Source: Spongospora subterranea f. sp. subterranea | Lineage: Eukaryota > Endomyxa: Phytomyxea > Phytomyxea > Plasmodiophorida | DNA length: 64,000 bases | Direction of reading: 5' to 3' | NCBI GenBank assembly: GCA_049724395.1 | Contig: JAUGWO010000010.1 | Location: 16,161-80,160 of the forward strand | Shown here: positions 24,101 through 35,259 of the stretch, piece after piece | Layout of the letters: every line of letters starts with the position of its first letter | How positions within the stretch are numbered: position 1 is the first letter of the stretch | The notes under the pieces: model-generated | Told to the model about the DNA's origin: nothing | Databases searched by the model: none | Seen by the model: the letters and a program-made list of their open reading frames with translations, nothing else | Made by a program: the position numbers and the translations under genes

Positions 24101-27100
24101 CAACGCCCGATAAACTACACGAACCTGATATAGACCACATTCAATAACAAACTCAAAATCACGTAAAAATAATGATAAACCATTTGAAACTATTTCTAAA
24201 ACCCCATTTTCGTTTTTCATTCACATCAATTGTACGCTTGCAGAAAAGACTAAATTGAAAACAATTAAATGCGAAAACTGATGATTCAAATAAACTATAT
24301 ATGTTTTCTGTTTCGGCGACACAAATCGCAGTACGAAAACCGATTTTGATATTATCTGGGAATTTTGGCGAAATTCAATTGTAAATGGCGAATCAATGAC
24401 GACCTGTTGTTGAGATCCTGGGAGAATATGAAACAAGGGCGGGTCGACCGCAACCTGATATGATGGGGACAGGACACCGCATCGCTGCACGACCAGGGAT
24501 GGGTTCCGAACCGTCATCGGCAGCCAGGTCCTCGACCCGATCGCACACTCCCCGAACTGCATCGCCACCGGTTCCACGATCAGATCGCCTGACGTCAACC
24601 GGGCTCGAATTACAGCATTAATAGCGTCCTGGTTCGCCATTTCCAGGCGAATCGGAATCTCGATCAAATCTGAACCCAGTTTCATTGTGTTTTCCAAACT
24701 TGGTTTGGTGAAAACAAAACAAAACAAAAAAAAACTTCACAAACGCGTGCGATTTTGTATGAAGAAATGTTCAAAGTTGAATACCCGTTGAGCCGGTGGT
24801 AAGAAATCGGTCGAATAGGTCGCGGGACGATGGATTGAACGATAGTTGGATCTGGGAGGACGAAGCCCCATGGACGAAAACAGATCGGGGGCGGGCCCTA
24901 ATTAGGGGCCGGGCGTGGCGATCTACGACACAAACGACCTTGACGAGCTGCGACGAGCGATTTCGGACCTGAATCGATTGGCGGTATTGCTCCCCGATAA
25001 TACAGCACTCGTAATCGAGAACGGGGCTGTCGATATATATCGGGACCTGACATGAATCCCCATGGAGCTCAACAGCGATTTCCGATGGCGATCCCCATTG
25101 ACCGCCATCGTTGTCGAACACGACCAGAACCTGACCGGTGTCGTTGCGATCGGGCGCCGATGGCCGATATTCCAGTTTGATTGTGGCCTGGGAGTATGGA
25201 GAGATTGTCCCTGGTGGGGGTATCGTCCATTCCTCCTCCCGGCCCTGTTTGAGAATCGAATGGAAAGAGGCGGGGATGGCGCCATTGTTGGCGAAAGCGA
25301 TAGGGATAACGGAGGATTGACCATGAATAACGGTGGAGAATTCGAGGACGGATGGCGTTAGTAGAGCGATGGACGTCTTGCGAACTAGGGCCACAAGCGG
25401 GATCGAGAAGGGGCCGGTTTCAGCCAGGAAATCGATTCGGGTGCGAATATCGGTGATGGAGTCGATCGGGGGACGGAATATGATCGTGACGATGACCGTG
25501 ATACCGGCCGACATCTTACCAGGACGGTCGTACACGATCTCGAATAGCTCGGCGTATAAGGGATCGGGGATCCCGACCAGACGGAATGTGTTGTCGCCGA
25601 ACGACACGTTCGTGATCGACACGCGACTCCGCATTACGCTTGAACCTACATCGATAAACTCGATCTGGAACGGCGTCACGATTAATAATGAGGAATAAAA
25701 TATCAATCAATCTCAATAAAAGTTAATCGACTGATCTGAACAATTCTACAACTCGTGTTTTCTGTTCAATCTAACGGCGGAACATGGCATCAATGTGAAT
25801 TGATTGATGAAATTGGATAGTTGTTGTGATATTCTATACCGATTGTGGATTTGCCAGGAAATATGGACCTGGATATGATTTTCCGCAAATCCGTTTGGCA
25901 GTTCCGTTGAGAATGCGGTCATGTCTCCTGGCCACCGCCTCCTCCACCTTCTTCACCTGATCCGCCCCTGGTTTCGGTAGCCCTTCCATACTACTGGCCT
26001 TCCTGATTAACCCCTCCACCTCCAACTCCACCCCAGGATGTCGCGCCATCACCGCTTCCACCACCCGATCCGTTGCCCGCCCCGTCCCGAAACTCGCCGT
26101 CTTCACAACCGCCAATTCCGATGGATAAACTCCTGGCACCAGAACCGCGTCTTCTTTCATGGCCCTCGTCAACCGCTCGTCGTCGACTCGATTGCTAGCG
26201 CTTTCCGCAACGGCGACCAACGCCTTCTCGTGGCGCTTCGCTTCCTGCGCTGAATCCTGTCGATGCTGTTCGTTTATTCTGGCCATGATCTCCATCTCTC
26301 TCAAAGTGGCGTCGGCCAAGTCTTGCCCTTTCTTCCTGGCCAACATCCGCTCCTGCAGGCGATGTCTGACAATGCCATCGGTGTTGCCTTCCACTATCGA
26401 CTGTTTCTCCTGTTGAATTTGTTTATCCCGATTCGCGGTTCGAGAGCGCATCATCGCACCGGATTTCTCGATATCATTCTTCAGCTTGAGAACTCCTTCA
26501 ACGAAGTGCTGTTTCCTGATTTGTTGCTTGCCTTCTATTGCAGTTTGAGCCTAAAATACAATAATATATCTCAAGTTTAAAGAACAAACCCTAAAAATCA
26601 AATTACCTGATGGATGGCCTTATGAGTTTTGGCCAAACGATTAATGGCTTTCCTGTTCAAGACTGTCACGATATCCTGTTCCTTCTTGGCCTGTTCTTGT
26701 CCGGTTTTGATCTTGGCCTGGGTGGCGTTCTCCTGTCGTTCTCGTTCCAGACCTCTTCTGGTCTCTGCCTGTTTCCGTCTGGCCGTTAGCTCCTTTGTGA
26801 TCACACTTCTCTCCTATTGGGCACAATTGCCGATCAGACCCCCATTATTCGAAAACAACTCTAACGATGAAAGGAATATTAAACCAGAAAATTCACTTCC
26901 AAAAACTGTTGTGTATTCGAAATTCGCATTGAAACCGACCTGAAAAAGCACAATCTGTGTATTCATCACTGAATCGCTTTCGTTTTTCAATCGAGAATGT
27001 GCCACTTTTCTCTTGCTCAACGCGCTTTCTTTGGCGTCGAACTCCTGTTTGGCGGAATGAAGTTGGGCGAGTTTCGCGCTAAATTCCTTCTGGTTGGCAG

Positions 27101-27536
27101 AAAGGGTTCGGGCCAGGTCAGCTTTCATCGTCCTTCGCTGCACACCTTGAATCGTATCGGCCGCTGCCAATTGCTGCTGCAACTCCGTTATTCTGGACGA
27201 CATCGTCTTGATGTCTCGGTCGATTTCCTGAACGTTAGCCGTCAATCGGTCTAATTCATTTTGCCGTTGCAACATATCAAGTTCGGAAGTTTCGAATACG
27301 GCTTTCGCCCTGAGTTTTTGCGATATTTCCTGGATGTCAGCCAGGTGTGTATAGCCAGAAATGGCGCCGCCAACTTCGTGCTTCTCTATAACTTTCAGCT
27401 CAGATTCGGCGTCTTTTCTCCTGGGGGAAGGTGATACGCTCGTTTTGCTCGGCAAAGCTGAGATGTTTGCCGGGTGATTCACCCATTGAGTTGCGTTCCG
27501 ATGCCATTGAGCATGAACTGGGCGGCTTATTGCCAC
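21200..27536 (-). CDS. CFAP74: CFAP74 ciliary central-apparatus protein
   Basis: A long multi-exon gene. The 5' part (27536-25840) encodes a charged coiled coil, including QSIVEGNTDGIVRHRLQERM, which corresponds to the GNPxE region of CFAP74, and ends GKSYPGPYFLANPQ. The rest encodes repeated ASH/MSP immunoglobulin-like domains of HYDIN/CFAP type, for example FIDVGSSVMRSRVSITNVS, GIPDPLYAELFEIVYDRPGK, ETGPFSIPLVALVRKTSIAL, and later FDCGKWTTIEPTG near 21660. CFAP74 belongs to the C1d projection of the axonemal central pair and affects flagellar beating. The true start is unclear: the open frame begins with GTG near 27533, so an upstream exon with the ATG is likely. The 3' end is also unclear; coding-like sequence (HIRLPANRIEFSGENV) continues on the same strand to about 21200. 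Confidence 0.78.
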
Positions 27537-28225
27537 AGTTCTATTTCTAGAGCAATGAGCGTGTGAGATGATGGCAGAGTTGAGTCAGGTGGTGGTCGAT
27601 CATATCACTGACACCATCATCCAGTCACATCCGTCATTGTTGTAGCATAACCGGTAGACATGCACCGGCAATGATAAACAACTGCGGTCAAAATCTCAAA
27701 CGCTGTTGATCGGATAATGTCGGGTAGAGTGTAAAACGGCTAAGTTGGAGTCCGGAGGTCTATGATTCTGAATTGAAAATGGAATCCTTGCAAGTGATAG
27801 GTTTAGCAGTCTTCACCACTTGACAGCAGAAGTTCATCAGAATTCAGCAGCCAAAAATCAGGGGAAACCCCATATGAACTCGAGAAGTTCAATGGACCCG
27901 CTAACTCTCCCAAACACAGATGTGTATGTACTCGCTATCCATCAACGACCGCAACCCAATACTGAATGGCAGGGAAGATAGTGAACAAAAACACCCGTTC
28001 CGTTGGCAATTTTATGAAAGAATCAGCACCACCTCACGTTTATTAATATCACAACCTATTGTGATTACGAGAGCCGAGAGGACATTAGAGATTCACAGAC
28101 CCGTCACCTTGGATAGATCAAACGGCGATTCGGAGTCGACAGGGTCACGCACTGTTGGATCAGCAATCAATTTGGGGTTGTAACTGGATATCCACAATTA
28201 CACAACTATCGATCATAATCGATAT
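27537..28225. promoter_or_regulatory. Divergent intergenic region CFAP74 / HMG copy 1
   Basis: The first part is unique and probably contains the CFAP74 promoter and an unseen 5' exon. From about 27975 onward it belongs to tandem unit 1 and matches the region just upstream of HMG copy 2. I see no RNA gene or repeat otherwise. Confidence 0.4.
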
Positions 28226-29023
28226 ATGATTGTTATGTCGAGGTTCACCCGTTTTCTGGCTACGGTCGCCAAGAAGTCTGCGTCGGGACCTGTGAAACAA
28301 CAGGAAAGGAAACCGGCTACTGCCTACGCTTTGTTTTGCAATGAAAAGTTTCAGGAGTTGGAACACCTTCACATTCCAGGTAATTGATCATAGCTGATTA
28401 TTATTCATTCGACTTAAGGCAAGGCTGATTGTTGCAAAATCAGAGCGTGTGCGAATTGCTTCAAAGGAATGGAAGAATATGGATTCCGATAGAAAGAAAA
28501 AATACTACGACCAAGCTCGGGATTATAGAAAGTTGAGTGGCAGCAGAGAAATAAGAGGGGTGCAATGGACAAAAGGCCACCAACCTCGTACAACTTATTT
28601 ATACGCAAGTTGATAAATGAAAGGAATCCCGGGAGCACCTCGATGGAAGTACTCTCAGTGGCAGCGTCGAAATGGAACTCTATGAATGCTGTTGAAAAGC
28701 AACCGTTCATTACAAGGTCACAAGCGCTATCTGAAGCATTCAACAAACCAAAATCTGTTCGCCCTAATTCTGCAACCAGTCCATATGCTCAGTTCATTAA
28801 AGCAAAATTCAATGAAGTAAGAAAATCTTTGCCTTCAGGTAAGCCTTTCCGCCATAATGCTTAAACGTGATTACCAATTAAAATTACAGATACGTCAACA
28901 CAGGAAATTTTCAGACAATTGTCAGCAACGTGGAAATCGTTGCCTGAGCAAGAGAAGACCCCGTTCGTAAAAGCAGGGCAACGAGAAAAGCAAAAAAATG
29001 AAAGAGTTACAGGAGGAGAGTAA
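28226..29023 (+). pseudogene. Three-HMG-box mitochondrial protein, tandem copy 1 (frameshifted)
   Basis: The start MSRFTRFLATVAKKSA is an Arg/Ser-rich mitochondrial presequence. Box 1 follows (KPATAYALFCNEKFQELE, then after an intron SERVRIASKEWKNMDSDRKK). Around 28527 this copy has two more bases than its tandem partner (GATTATAGAAAG against GATTATAAAG). This puts boxes 2 and 3 out of frame and brings an early stop. Downstream the correct frame resumes at MDKRPPTSYNLFIRKLINER with box 2, box 3 (ATSPYAQFIKAKFNEVRK) and an intron near 28840-28889. It is a recent pseudogene, unless the two extra bases are a sequencing error. A one-box truncated product could still be made. Confidence 0.7.
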
Positions 29024-30295
29024 CGCTGAGCATTTGCTTCTCTGAACCAACGCCATCATAATCGCATTGACAACGAAATAAATTATACTCTACCCGTTTT
29101 AAAAAAACTGGTCGATACGGCTTTTTCAAGTCAGGTATCGACCAATTGTTATGGAAAGGCGGTAGTAGTTTGTTTGCCAAAATGTTGGTCGTGGGCGTTC
29201 GGTGCCGTATACCCAAAATTGCCGGCATCGTAGCATACCTTCATAATCGAAGTGGCATCTTTTCTGGTTTGATGAGCGCGGACCGCTGATTTGATCGGAA
29301 TTCAATATGGAAAGCGGTTGGTAAATGAAGTCGCCACCATGATATCTGGATACGCTTGACGAGAAACGTTATACGAAACATCTTCAGTAATTTGTTTTTA
29401 CATGCGATTAATGGTTGGTGACCTGGTATGGTGAATAAAAATAATATCATTGACACCTTCAAGACTGTTAAGGTCGCCCCATTCTTGGCGGTCTTAGTGG
29501 ACAACGGTACAGATGAATCCATAGTTGGTGTGAGAACATCAACAAATGAATGATTCAGAAACGCAGTTCGGAACACATCAGCACGATATTTCAGGACTGC
29601 CTGCACTTGTGCCCCATGCAACCAGTAAATCTGGGAGTGTAATTCCAGAATCGATTGAGTCCTCAATGCCTGCAATATAATTGCTGAATATGTTGCATTT
29701 GTGGTGTAGTCGACCATGCTCATGCCTAAAAAAATATCTCAATCTGGAACCTTGGCACCCGAGTTGTTGAAAAGGGGATTGCAATAATTAGAACAAGAAT
29801 AAAGGTTCAATTTTCTGCGGTATTCCCATCCACCGCTGTTTGAAATAGCAAATTGTAAAAATTGAGAAGGTGTATCAGGGATTACTGAACATGGCGGTGA
29901 GCCATGGCGAATCCGTGCCGGATCATGGCCATATTTGATATGTGGTATTCACGATGTAAGCATTGACCATACGCCCATACACCACAGCGACTCCAGAGAA
30001 CGCTAAACAAATAAAACTGAAGCCAACAAACAGCTTCCAAATAACAGTATAACCAATGACGGGTTAGTTCCATCAAAGGCTTGTGCTTTAACTCAAATAG
30101 ATGTAGAGGTGCTCGAAAGCTTTTCAAGGTCAAATTGTGGGTTTAATCCATAAGGTTCATCGGTGAGCCAATTATACTCGTAATCAATCTAGGGAATGGA
30201 TGTCGATTTAAAGCTGAATCGGAAAGACTTTGCAGACGGAATCCGTTTTCAAAGATCAGAGAAAGTCAAACGTTGATACATGGTTGCACACTAAA
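29007..30295 (-). pseudogene. Headless oligopeptidase B fragment in tandem unit 1
   Basis: This copy holds only the C-terminal catalytic half, on the minus strand. Recognisable remnants are MAMIRHGFAMAHRHVQ, ITLPDLLVAWGTSAG (the nucleophile motif GxSxG appears as GTSAG), FVDVLTPTMDSSVPLS, and the AYPDIMV segment. It lacks the 5' exons found at 33732-32620 and is disrupted at several points. No promoter for it is expected, so it is a dead by-product of the tandem duplication. It is useful as a comparator: near FVDVLTPT it keeps the frame that the longer copy has lost. Confidence 0.75.
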
Positions 30296-30579
30296 GTGAT
30301 CAAAAACACCGATATTGGCCCGTTCCGTTGGCAATAATGAACGGATCGGCCCTAACATACATTGTATCAACACCACTACAGCCTATCGCAATACGAGAGG
30401 ACTGGGAGATCATTAGCGTTTCACAGACCCGTCACCTAAACGGCGATTCGGAGTCGACAGGGTCACGCACTGTTGGATCAGCATGTCTGCTACTGTTACT
30501 GATTACTGATTGAGTGACATCAATTTGGGGTTGTAACTGGATATCCACAGATTACACAACTATCGATCATAATCAATAT

Positions 30580-31424
30580 ATGATTGTTATGTCGAGGTTC
30601 ACCCGTTTTCTGGCTACGGTTGCCAAGAAGTCTGCGCCGGTACCTGTGAAACAACAGAAAAGGAAACCGGCTACTGCTTACGCTTTGTTTTGCAACGAAA
30701 AGTTTCAGGAGTTGGAACACCTTCACATTCCAGGTAACTGATCATAGCTGATCATTATTCATCCGACGTTGAGACAAGGCTGATTGATGCAATTAGAACG
30801 TGTGCGAGCCATTTTCAAAGAATGGAAGAATATGGATTCCGATAGCAAAAAAAAATACTACGACCAAGCTCAGGATTATAAAGCTGAGTGGCAGCAGAGA
30901 AATAAGAAGGGCGCGATAGACAAGAGGCCGCCAACCTCATACAACTTATTTATACGCAAGTTCATCAGTGAAAGGGATCCCGGGAGCAGCGCGCGGGAAT
31001 TTATCCCAGCGGCAGCATTAAAATGGAAATCTATGAATGCTGTCGAAAAGCAACCGTTCATTACTGAGTCACAAGCACTATCTGAAGAATTCAACAAACC
31101 AAAATTTGTTCGCCCTAAGTCTGCAACCAGTCCATATGCTCAGTTTATTAAAGCGAAGTACAATGAAGTCAGAAAATCTTTGCCTTCGGGTAAGCCTTTC
31201 CACCATAAGCCTCTCCACCATAATGCTTAACATATCCACCAAATGAAATTACAGATACTTCATTTCAGGAGATTAGCCGACAAATGTCAGCAACGTGGAA
31301 ATCGTTGCCTGAGCAAGAGAAGAACGTGTTTGTCGAAGCAGGACAACGAGAAATGCAAAAAAAAAAGAGTATCTGGAGGACGGTAACGCTGAGCAGTAGA
31401 TTTGCTGAGCCAACGCCATCATAA
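30580..31424 (+). CDS. Three-HMG-box mitochondrial DNA-binding protein (TFAM/ABF2-like), copy 2
   Basis: Three exons with introns 30734-30796 and about 31191-31253. The N-terminus MIVMSRFTRFLATVAKKSAP is a basic, hydroxylated mitochondrial presequence. Box 1 is KPATAYALFCNEKF...RVRAIFKEWKNMDSD. Box 2 is KRPPTSYNLFIRKFISERDP...AALKWKSMNAVEKQPF. Box 3 is SATSPYAQFIKAKYNEVRK, then, after the second intron, FQEISRQMSATWKSLPEQEK. HMG-box proteins of this type bend and package mitochondrial DNA. Yeast Abf2 and animal TFAM have two boxes, so three is unusual. All frames are open through both splices, unlike copy 1. Family and location are likely; the exact role is inferred. Confidence 0.75.
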
Positions 31425-33732
31425 TCGCATTGACAGCGAAATAAAATATAGTTTCCTTGCCGAATGTTGGTCTTGGGGTTGCGGTGCCGTATACCCAAAA
31501 TGGCCAGCATCGTAGCATACCTTCATTATCGAAATGGCATCCTTTCTGGTTTGATGAGCGCGGACACGCTGAAGATATTTGATCGGAATCCAATATGGAA
31601 CGCGGTTATCCATTAACGACGTCGTGACCATGATATCTGGATACGCTTGACGAGAAACGTTCTACGTAAATACCTCAGCAATTGTTTCAAAGAGCGGTTG
31701 ATTGTTGGTGACCTGGTATGGTGAATAGGAGAGAATATTATCGAAATCTCGAAGAATGTTAGGGTCACCCCATTCCTGGTGGTCTTGAATGGACAATGGT
31801 AGAGATGAATCCATAGTCGGTGTGAGAAACATCAACGAATGGATGATCCAGAACCGCAGTTCGGAACAAATCCGCACGAGAATTCAGAACGGACGCGACG
31901 CAGAGCCCACCTGCGCTTGCTCCCCATGAACACAGTAACTCTGGGCGTGTGATTCCAGACTCGATTAGATGCTCAATGCATGCGATATAATCGCTGAATG
32001 TGTTGCATTTTTGGTGAAGTCGACCTTGCTCATGCCTAGAAAAAATATTATCAATCTGAAACCTTGGCGCCTTGATTGATAAAGGTTCACCATTTTTTGC
32101 CGTACTCCCCTCCACCGCTGTTGAAATGGTAAGTTGTAGAGTCTGAGAAGATGTAGCAAGGATTACCGAACATGGCAGTGAGCAATGGCGAATCCGTGCC
32201 GGATCATGGCCATATTTGATATGTCGTATTCAGGATGTAAACATTGACCATACGCCCCATAAACCACAGCGATCACAGGAACGCTGAACAAGCAAAATCA
32301 ACGCCAGCAAACAGCTTTCAGCTGCCAGTATCACCTATGATGGTTCATTGACAAATCTCGTCGATACGTTAGAGTAATTGGTATTTTTGTTCCATCGTTG
32401 CTTTGGGCTTCAACTCGATTCGATACATAATCGCTCGATAGCTTCTCAAGTGCGGATTGCCGGCTCAATTCATGAAGTTCATCGCTGCGCCAATTATACT
32501 CGTAAGTAATCTCGGGAATAAATGTCGATTCAAAACTGAATCGGAAAGACTGTGCAGACGGAATCTGTAATCGTAAATTAAAAGAAAGTCAAAACGCTGA
32601 AACATGGTTGCACCTTATTTATTCCAGGGCGAAGAGTTCCTGGGACATTGTGGTTTAGAGCAACGGAAACACATTTCGACCCATCAATATCAATAACAAG
32701 AACCCGGTCTGACCCTAAAGCGCTCCTCAATAACTGTCTGACACGAACAGCAAATACTAGACTTACCATTATCGCGAACATATAATACGACGCGATCGTT
32801 GAAGTAATCGGCGTCCTTAATGATGACCCCTACGTCTGGAACGTAGATATCCTCCCAGAGATCAGGACTTCCAACTGGATATCGTAGCAACTTATAATCA
32901 ACGCGATCGAAGTTCGTTATTAGATAGAGATGAATCCGTTCACGTGTTCCACAAAGTAATCAATGTTGTGCTGTCTTGGACGAACACAATAAGGAATATA
33001 ATCCGGAACAGATAAACATATTAACCAGGCTTCGGTGGCAGATTTTGACGCCGATGTAATTACGGCATGCGATCCATCTTTCGTACGAGCTATATTGACC
33101 AGAAAAGTTTCATCGTGTTCCTGGAATATGGTCTGTCGCGTCCCGTTTTCAACATTATACAGAACAACACGATCAGGTCTCAATTTCTCGTCGGCCATCG
33201 TACACAATAACAGGCTGTTTCCGATCCAGACAATGGAAACAATCCCGCGAAGGGGCTCCAAAAGCATAGCGCTATCAGCACGTTTAACCAATACCATGCA
33301 CCGATCCACATCGTCCTGTATTGGAATTAGGGCTGCAATAAACTGATCGTCGTCAGAGATGATCAATTCGTGTATATCGCCTCCCCAATCCGGAACAGTT
33401 TTGGAAAGCTGGTCGCTGTCGAACACAACCTGTTCTCGTTTGCTGTGAATATCTCGCCTGCACAATGCGCTTGAGTGTTGATCAAGGAAGTAATTATATC
33501 GATTATTCGCTGTCAACTTATCAACGAGATTGCAGTCAACGACGGCTCGCCGAAAGTTGGCGAATGTGGGGAGAAATGAGGAGGACGGCTTAGTGAAGTC
33601 ATTATAGCGCCTGTTCTCTGACCGGATCAACCTGGTAAGACGCGATGACCGCTTCTCGATCCATTTATACTGATCTAGGAACTGGCGCCCATGCCACCAT
33701 CGTATAAATTTGCTGGCGTCCCCAGCGCCCAT
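31419..33732 (-). pseudogene. Oligopeptidase B-like S9A peptidase, broken
   Basis: The gene starts at 33732 (MGAGDASKFIRWW). The N-terminal beta-propeller region reads well (KWIEKRSSRLTRLIRSENRRY; DQHSSALCRRDIHSKREQVV; ISDDDQFIAALIP). The C-terminal alpha/beta-hydrolase carries the full S9 triad: Ser in SWGASAGGLCVASVLNSRAD, Asp in LMDNRVPYWIP, His in DAGHFG. Introns fit at several points, for example before WHEQGRLHQKCNTFSDYIA. However, the frame slips by one base between EHVNG and HLYLITNFDRVDYK near 32930. It has one extra T after PFVDV near 31830. A TAG stop lies just before NVSRQAYPDIMV near 31665, where the sister copy has TAT. S9A enzymes cut short peptides after basic or proline residues. 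Either the gene is dead or this stretch is poorly sequenced. Confidence 0.75.
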
Positions 33733-34083
33733 AGATCGGTATCGAGATTAATCAATCACCGTCGGCAATGGTGTAGAGAGAAGAAACTGGTGGGGGCAAT
33801 TATGGAGGCAGAGCTGACCAGAGAGAGGACTGTGCAAGACTAGGCGCCACCAGGGTATACCATAGTTGTTCATGCCATAAAAGTTCACCATAAGCCAGAT
33901 ATTGGTTATTGAGTAAGGCACTACAGTAATTTTGTTGCGATAATTGACTCCCATAACGGCCCCTTATTTACAGTCAGACACCAGATTATTGCGAGGGCTT
34001 TTAAACTACCCATAATTGGTCAGGGATTGCGATAAAGAACTCCAACAACTGCCCAAAGTTATTACGTAGCGACTGTGAGCAAT
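33733..34083. other. Intergenic region
   Basis: About 350 nt between the oligopeptidase start and the next minus-strand frame. It should contain the oligopeptidase promoter. I see no coding or RNA signal. Confidence 0.35.
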
Positions 34084-34581
34084 TTATTGCGATAAGGACT
34101 CTCTGAAGTTCTTGGATTTATATGACTGTTTTATACGATCACATGTGATCAATATAGTGAATGCGGTTAAACACCCAAACACGTAGGCGCCACCACCGAT
34201 CAGAGACACCGCCGTCCAACTGAGGTTCACCGGCGTAACGAAATCGATGCGGGCTTGGGCCATCTCCATCGCCTCACCATCTGTAATCATATTCAGATCT
34301 TGCCTACCGTTGCTCAGCGGCAGGATGTTTGAATACCAGCTGTCGCCGAGATGGCCAGCATCAATATCAAGCCGGAAATTAGGCGCATAGCGATCAGCAA
34401 TAGATCGTTGACCGATATTAAACAGGCAGTCTTTGCCAGACTGAACCGTACTGGTCCAAAGGATCTCGGCACCACTGCCAGCATCAAATTTTCTTCTAAC
34501 AATAGTCAAGACACGAAACAAATGGTAAATCGTCGAATGCAACAGCTGTCTATCAGCGAAGTGGACGATGGAGATTTGCAC
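34084..34581 (-). CDS. Hypothetical single-pass membrane protein
   Basis: An open frame of up to 165 residues with no in-frame ATG near its 5' end, so an upstream exon is probably missing from this model. The body has a polar stretch (NIGQRSIADRYAPNFRLDID, then GHLGDSWYSNILPLSNGRQD), then PVNLSWTAVSLIGGGAYVFG and CLTAFTILITCDRI, one clear transmembrane helix, and a short basic tail KQSYKSKNFRESLSQ. I do not recognise a family. A competing plus-strand frame covers 34351-34599. The helix with its positive-inside tail makes the minus frame the better candidate. Confidence 0.35.
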   Translation of the reverse strand: MQISIVHFADRQLLHSTIYHLFRVLTIVRRKFDAGSGAEILWTSTVQSGKDCLFNIGQRSIADRYAPNFRLDIDAGHLGDSWYSNILPLSNGRQDLNMITDGEAMEMAQARIDFVTPVNLSWTAVSLIGGGAYVFGCLTAFTILITCDRIKQSYKSKNFRESLSQ

Positions 34582-34599
34582 GAATTGCGCAAGAATTAA

Positions 34600-35259
34600 G
34601 TCGACAGACGCTTTCCTCCCCAGGTATTTGTTTCAAAATTCAAACAAACCCGGTCACCATTACATGGCACAAATATACACTGTTTGATACAACTCCAAAA
34701 ACATTTTTGCATACGTGCGGGTCTAGACGTAATCAATTTGGTTGTTCTATGAACAGCACGTAGCAAAGTCTTTCACAGGCGGTGCTTTCGGGGCTACCTC
34801 CACTTTGTCAGAAAAATTGATTTCTCTCATCAAGCATGGTTTTAAGGGGCATTACTGTATTCATTTAAAAATCTTTTTACAGGACGAAGCCAGTAATGTT
34901 TCGAAGTGACGAGGTATGGATGTCGGGTGTCGACAGCTAAATCTAGCTCTGCAGTGCGACGACACTCAGTACCCAAGATTGGGCATTTGCAAACCTGGCG
35001 GCTGGCGCTGACGACGCGCTGGATGTGTGAATACCAATAGCCACAACCTTTTAGAAGAGACAAGACCTGCAGAGTGAAAGGTTGAAGATGCGATGGGGAA
35101 GACCGGGAAACAGAGAGGAGGTGCAGTTCTGACAGTGACACGGGGACGATATCAGAGTGTCAGCCCTATGTAACAGAGATTAGCGCTACCTACCGTTGGT
35201 AAGCCAGCCACGCCCATACAGAGAGAGGTTGGGGTGGTCGCCAACAAAAGGGATTAGGG
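34600..35259. promoter_or_regulatory. Intergenic region upstream of POC1
   Basis: About 660 nt without a supportable gene. It should include the POC1 promoter and, on the other strand, the 5' end of the small membrane-protein gene. Short minus-strand open frames here overlap the POC1 start and look fortuitous. Confidence 0.35.

Larger units (their letters stand above)
27975..32615. repeat. 2.3 kb direct tandem duplication
   Basis: Unit 1 is about 27975-30300 and unit 2 about 30301-32615. They share, in order, a promoter block (CCCGTTCCGTTGGCAAT at 27991 and 30317; GGCGATTCGGAGTCGACAGG), a three-HMG-box gene on plus, and the 3' half of an oligopeptidase gene on minus, ending at CATGGTTGCAC. 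The right border falls inside an intron of the oligopeptidase gene, whose 5' half continues only beyond unit 2. Unit 1 therefore holds a headless copy. Substitutions and indels are spread through both units. Confidence 0.85.

Noticed and set aside
27975-32615. HMG pair considered as two functional paralogues
   Set aside because: Copy 1 has a net two-base insertion that removes boxes 2 and 3 from frame, with no rescuing intron.
32920-32970. Intron with a good CTAATAAC branch site considered at the oligopeptidase frame slip
   Set aside because: Splicing there would delete the conserved strand HLYLITNFDRVDYK, so a frameshift is the better explanation.
34351-34599. 82-codon plus-strand frame, considered as a small APC/C-type subunit
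   Set aside because: The likeness was too weak, and the opposite strand has a clear membrane helix over the same bases.
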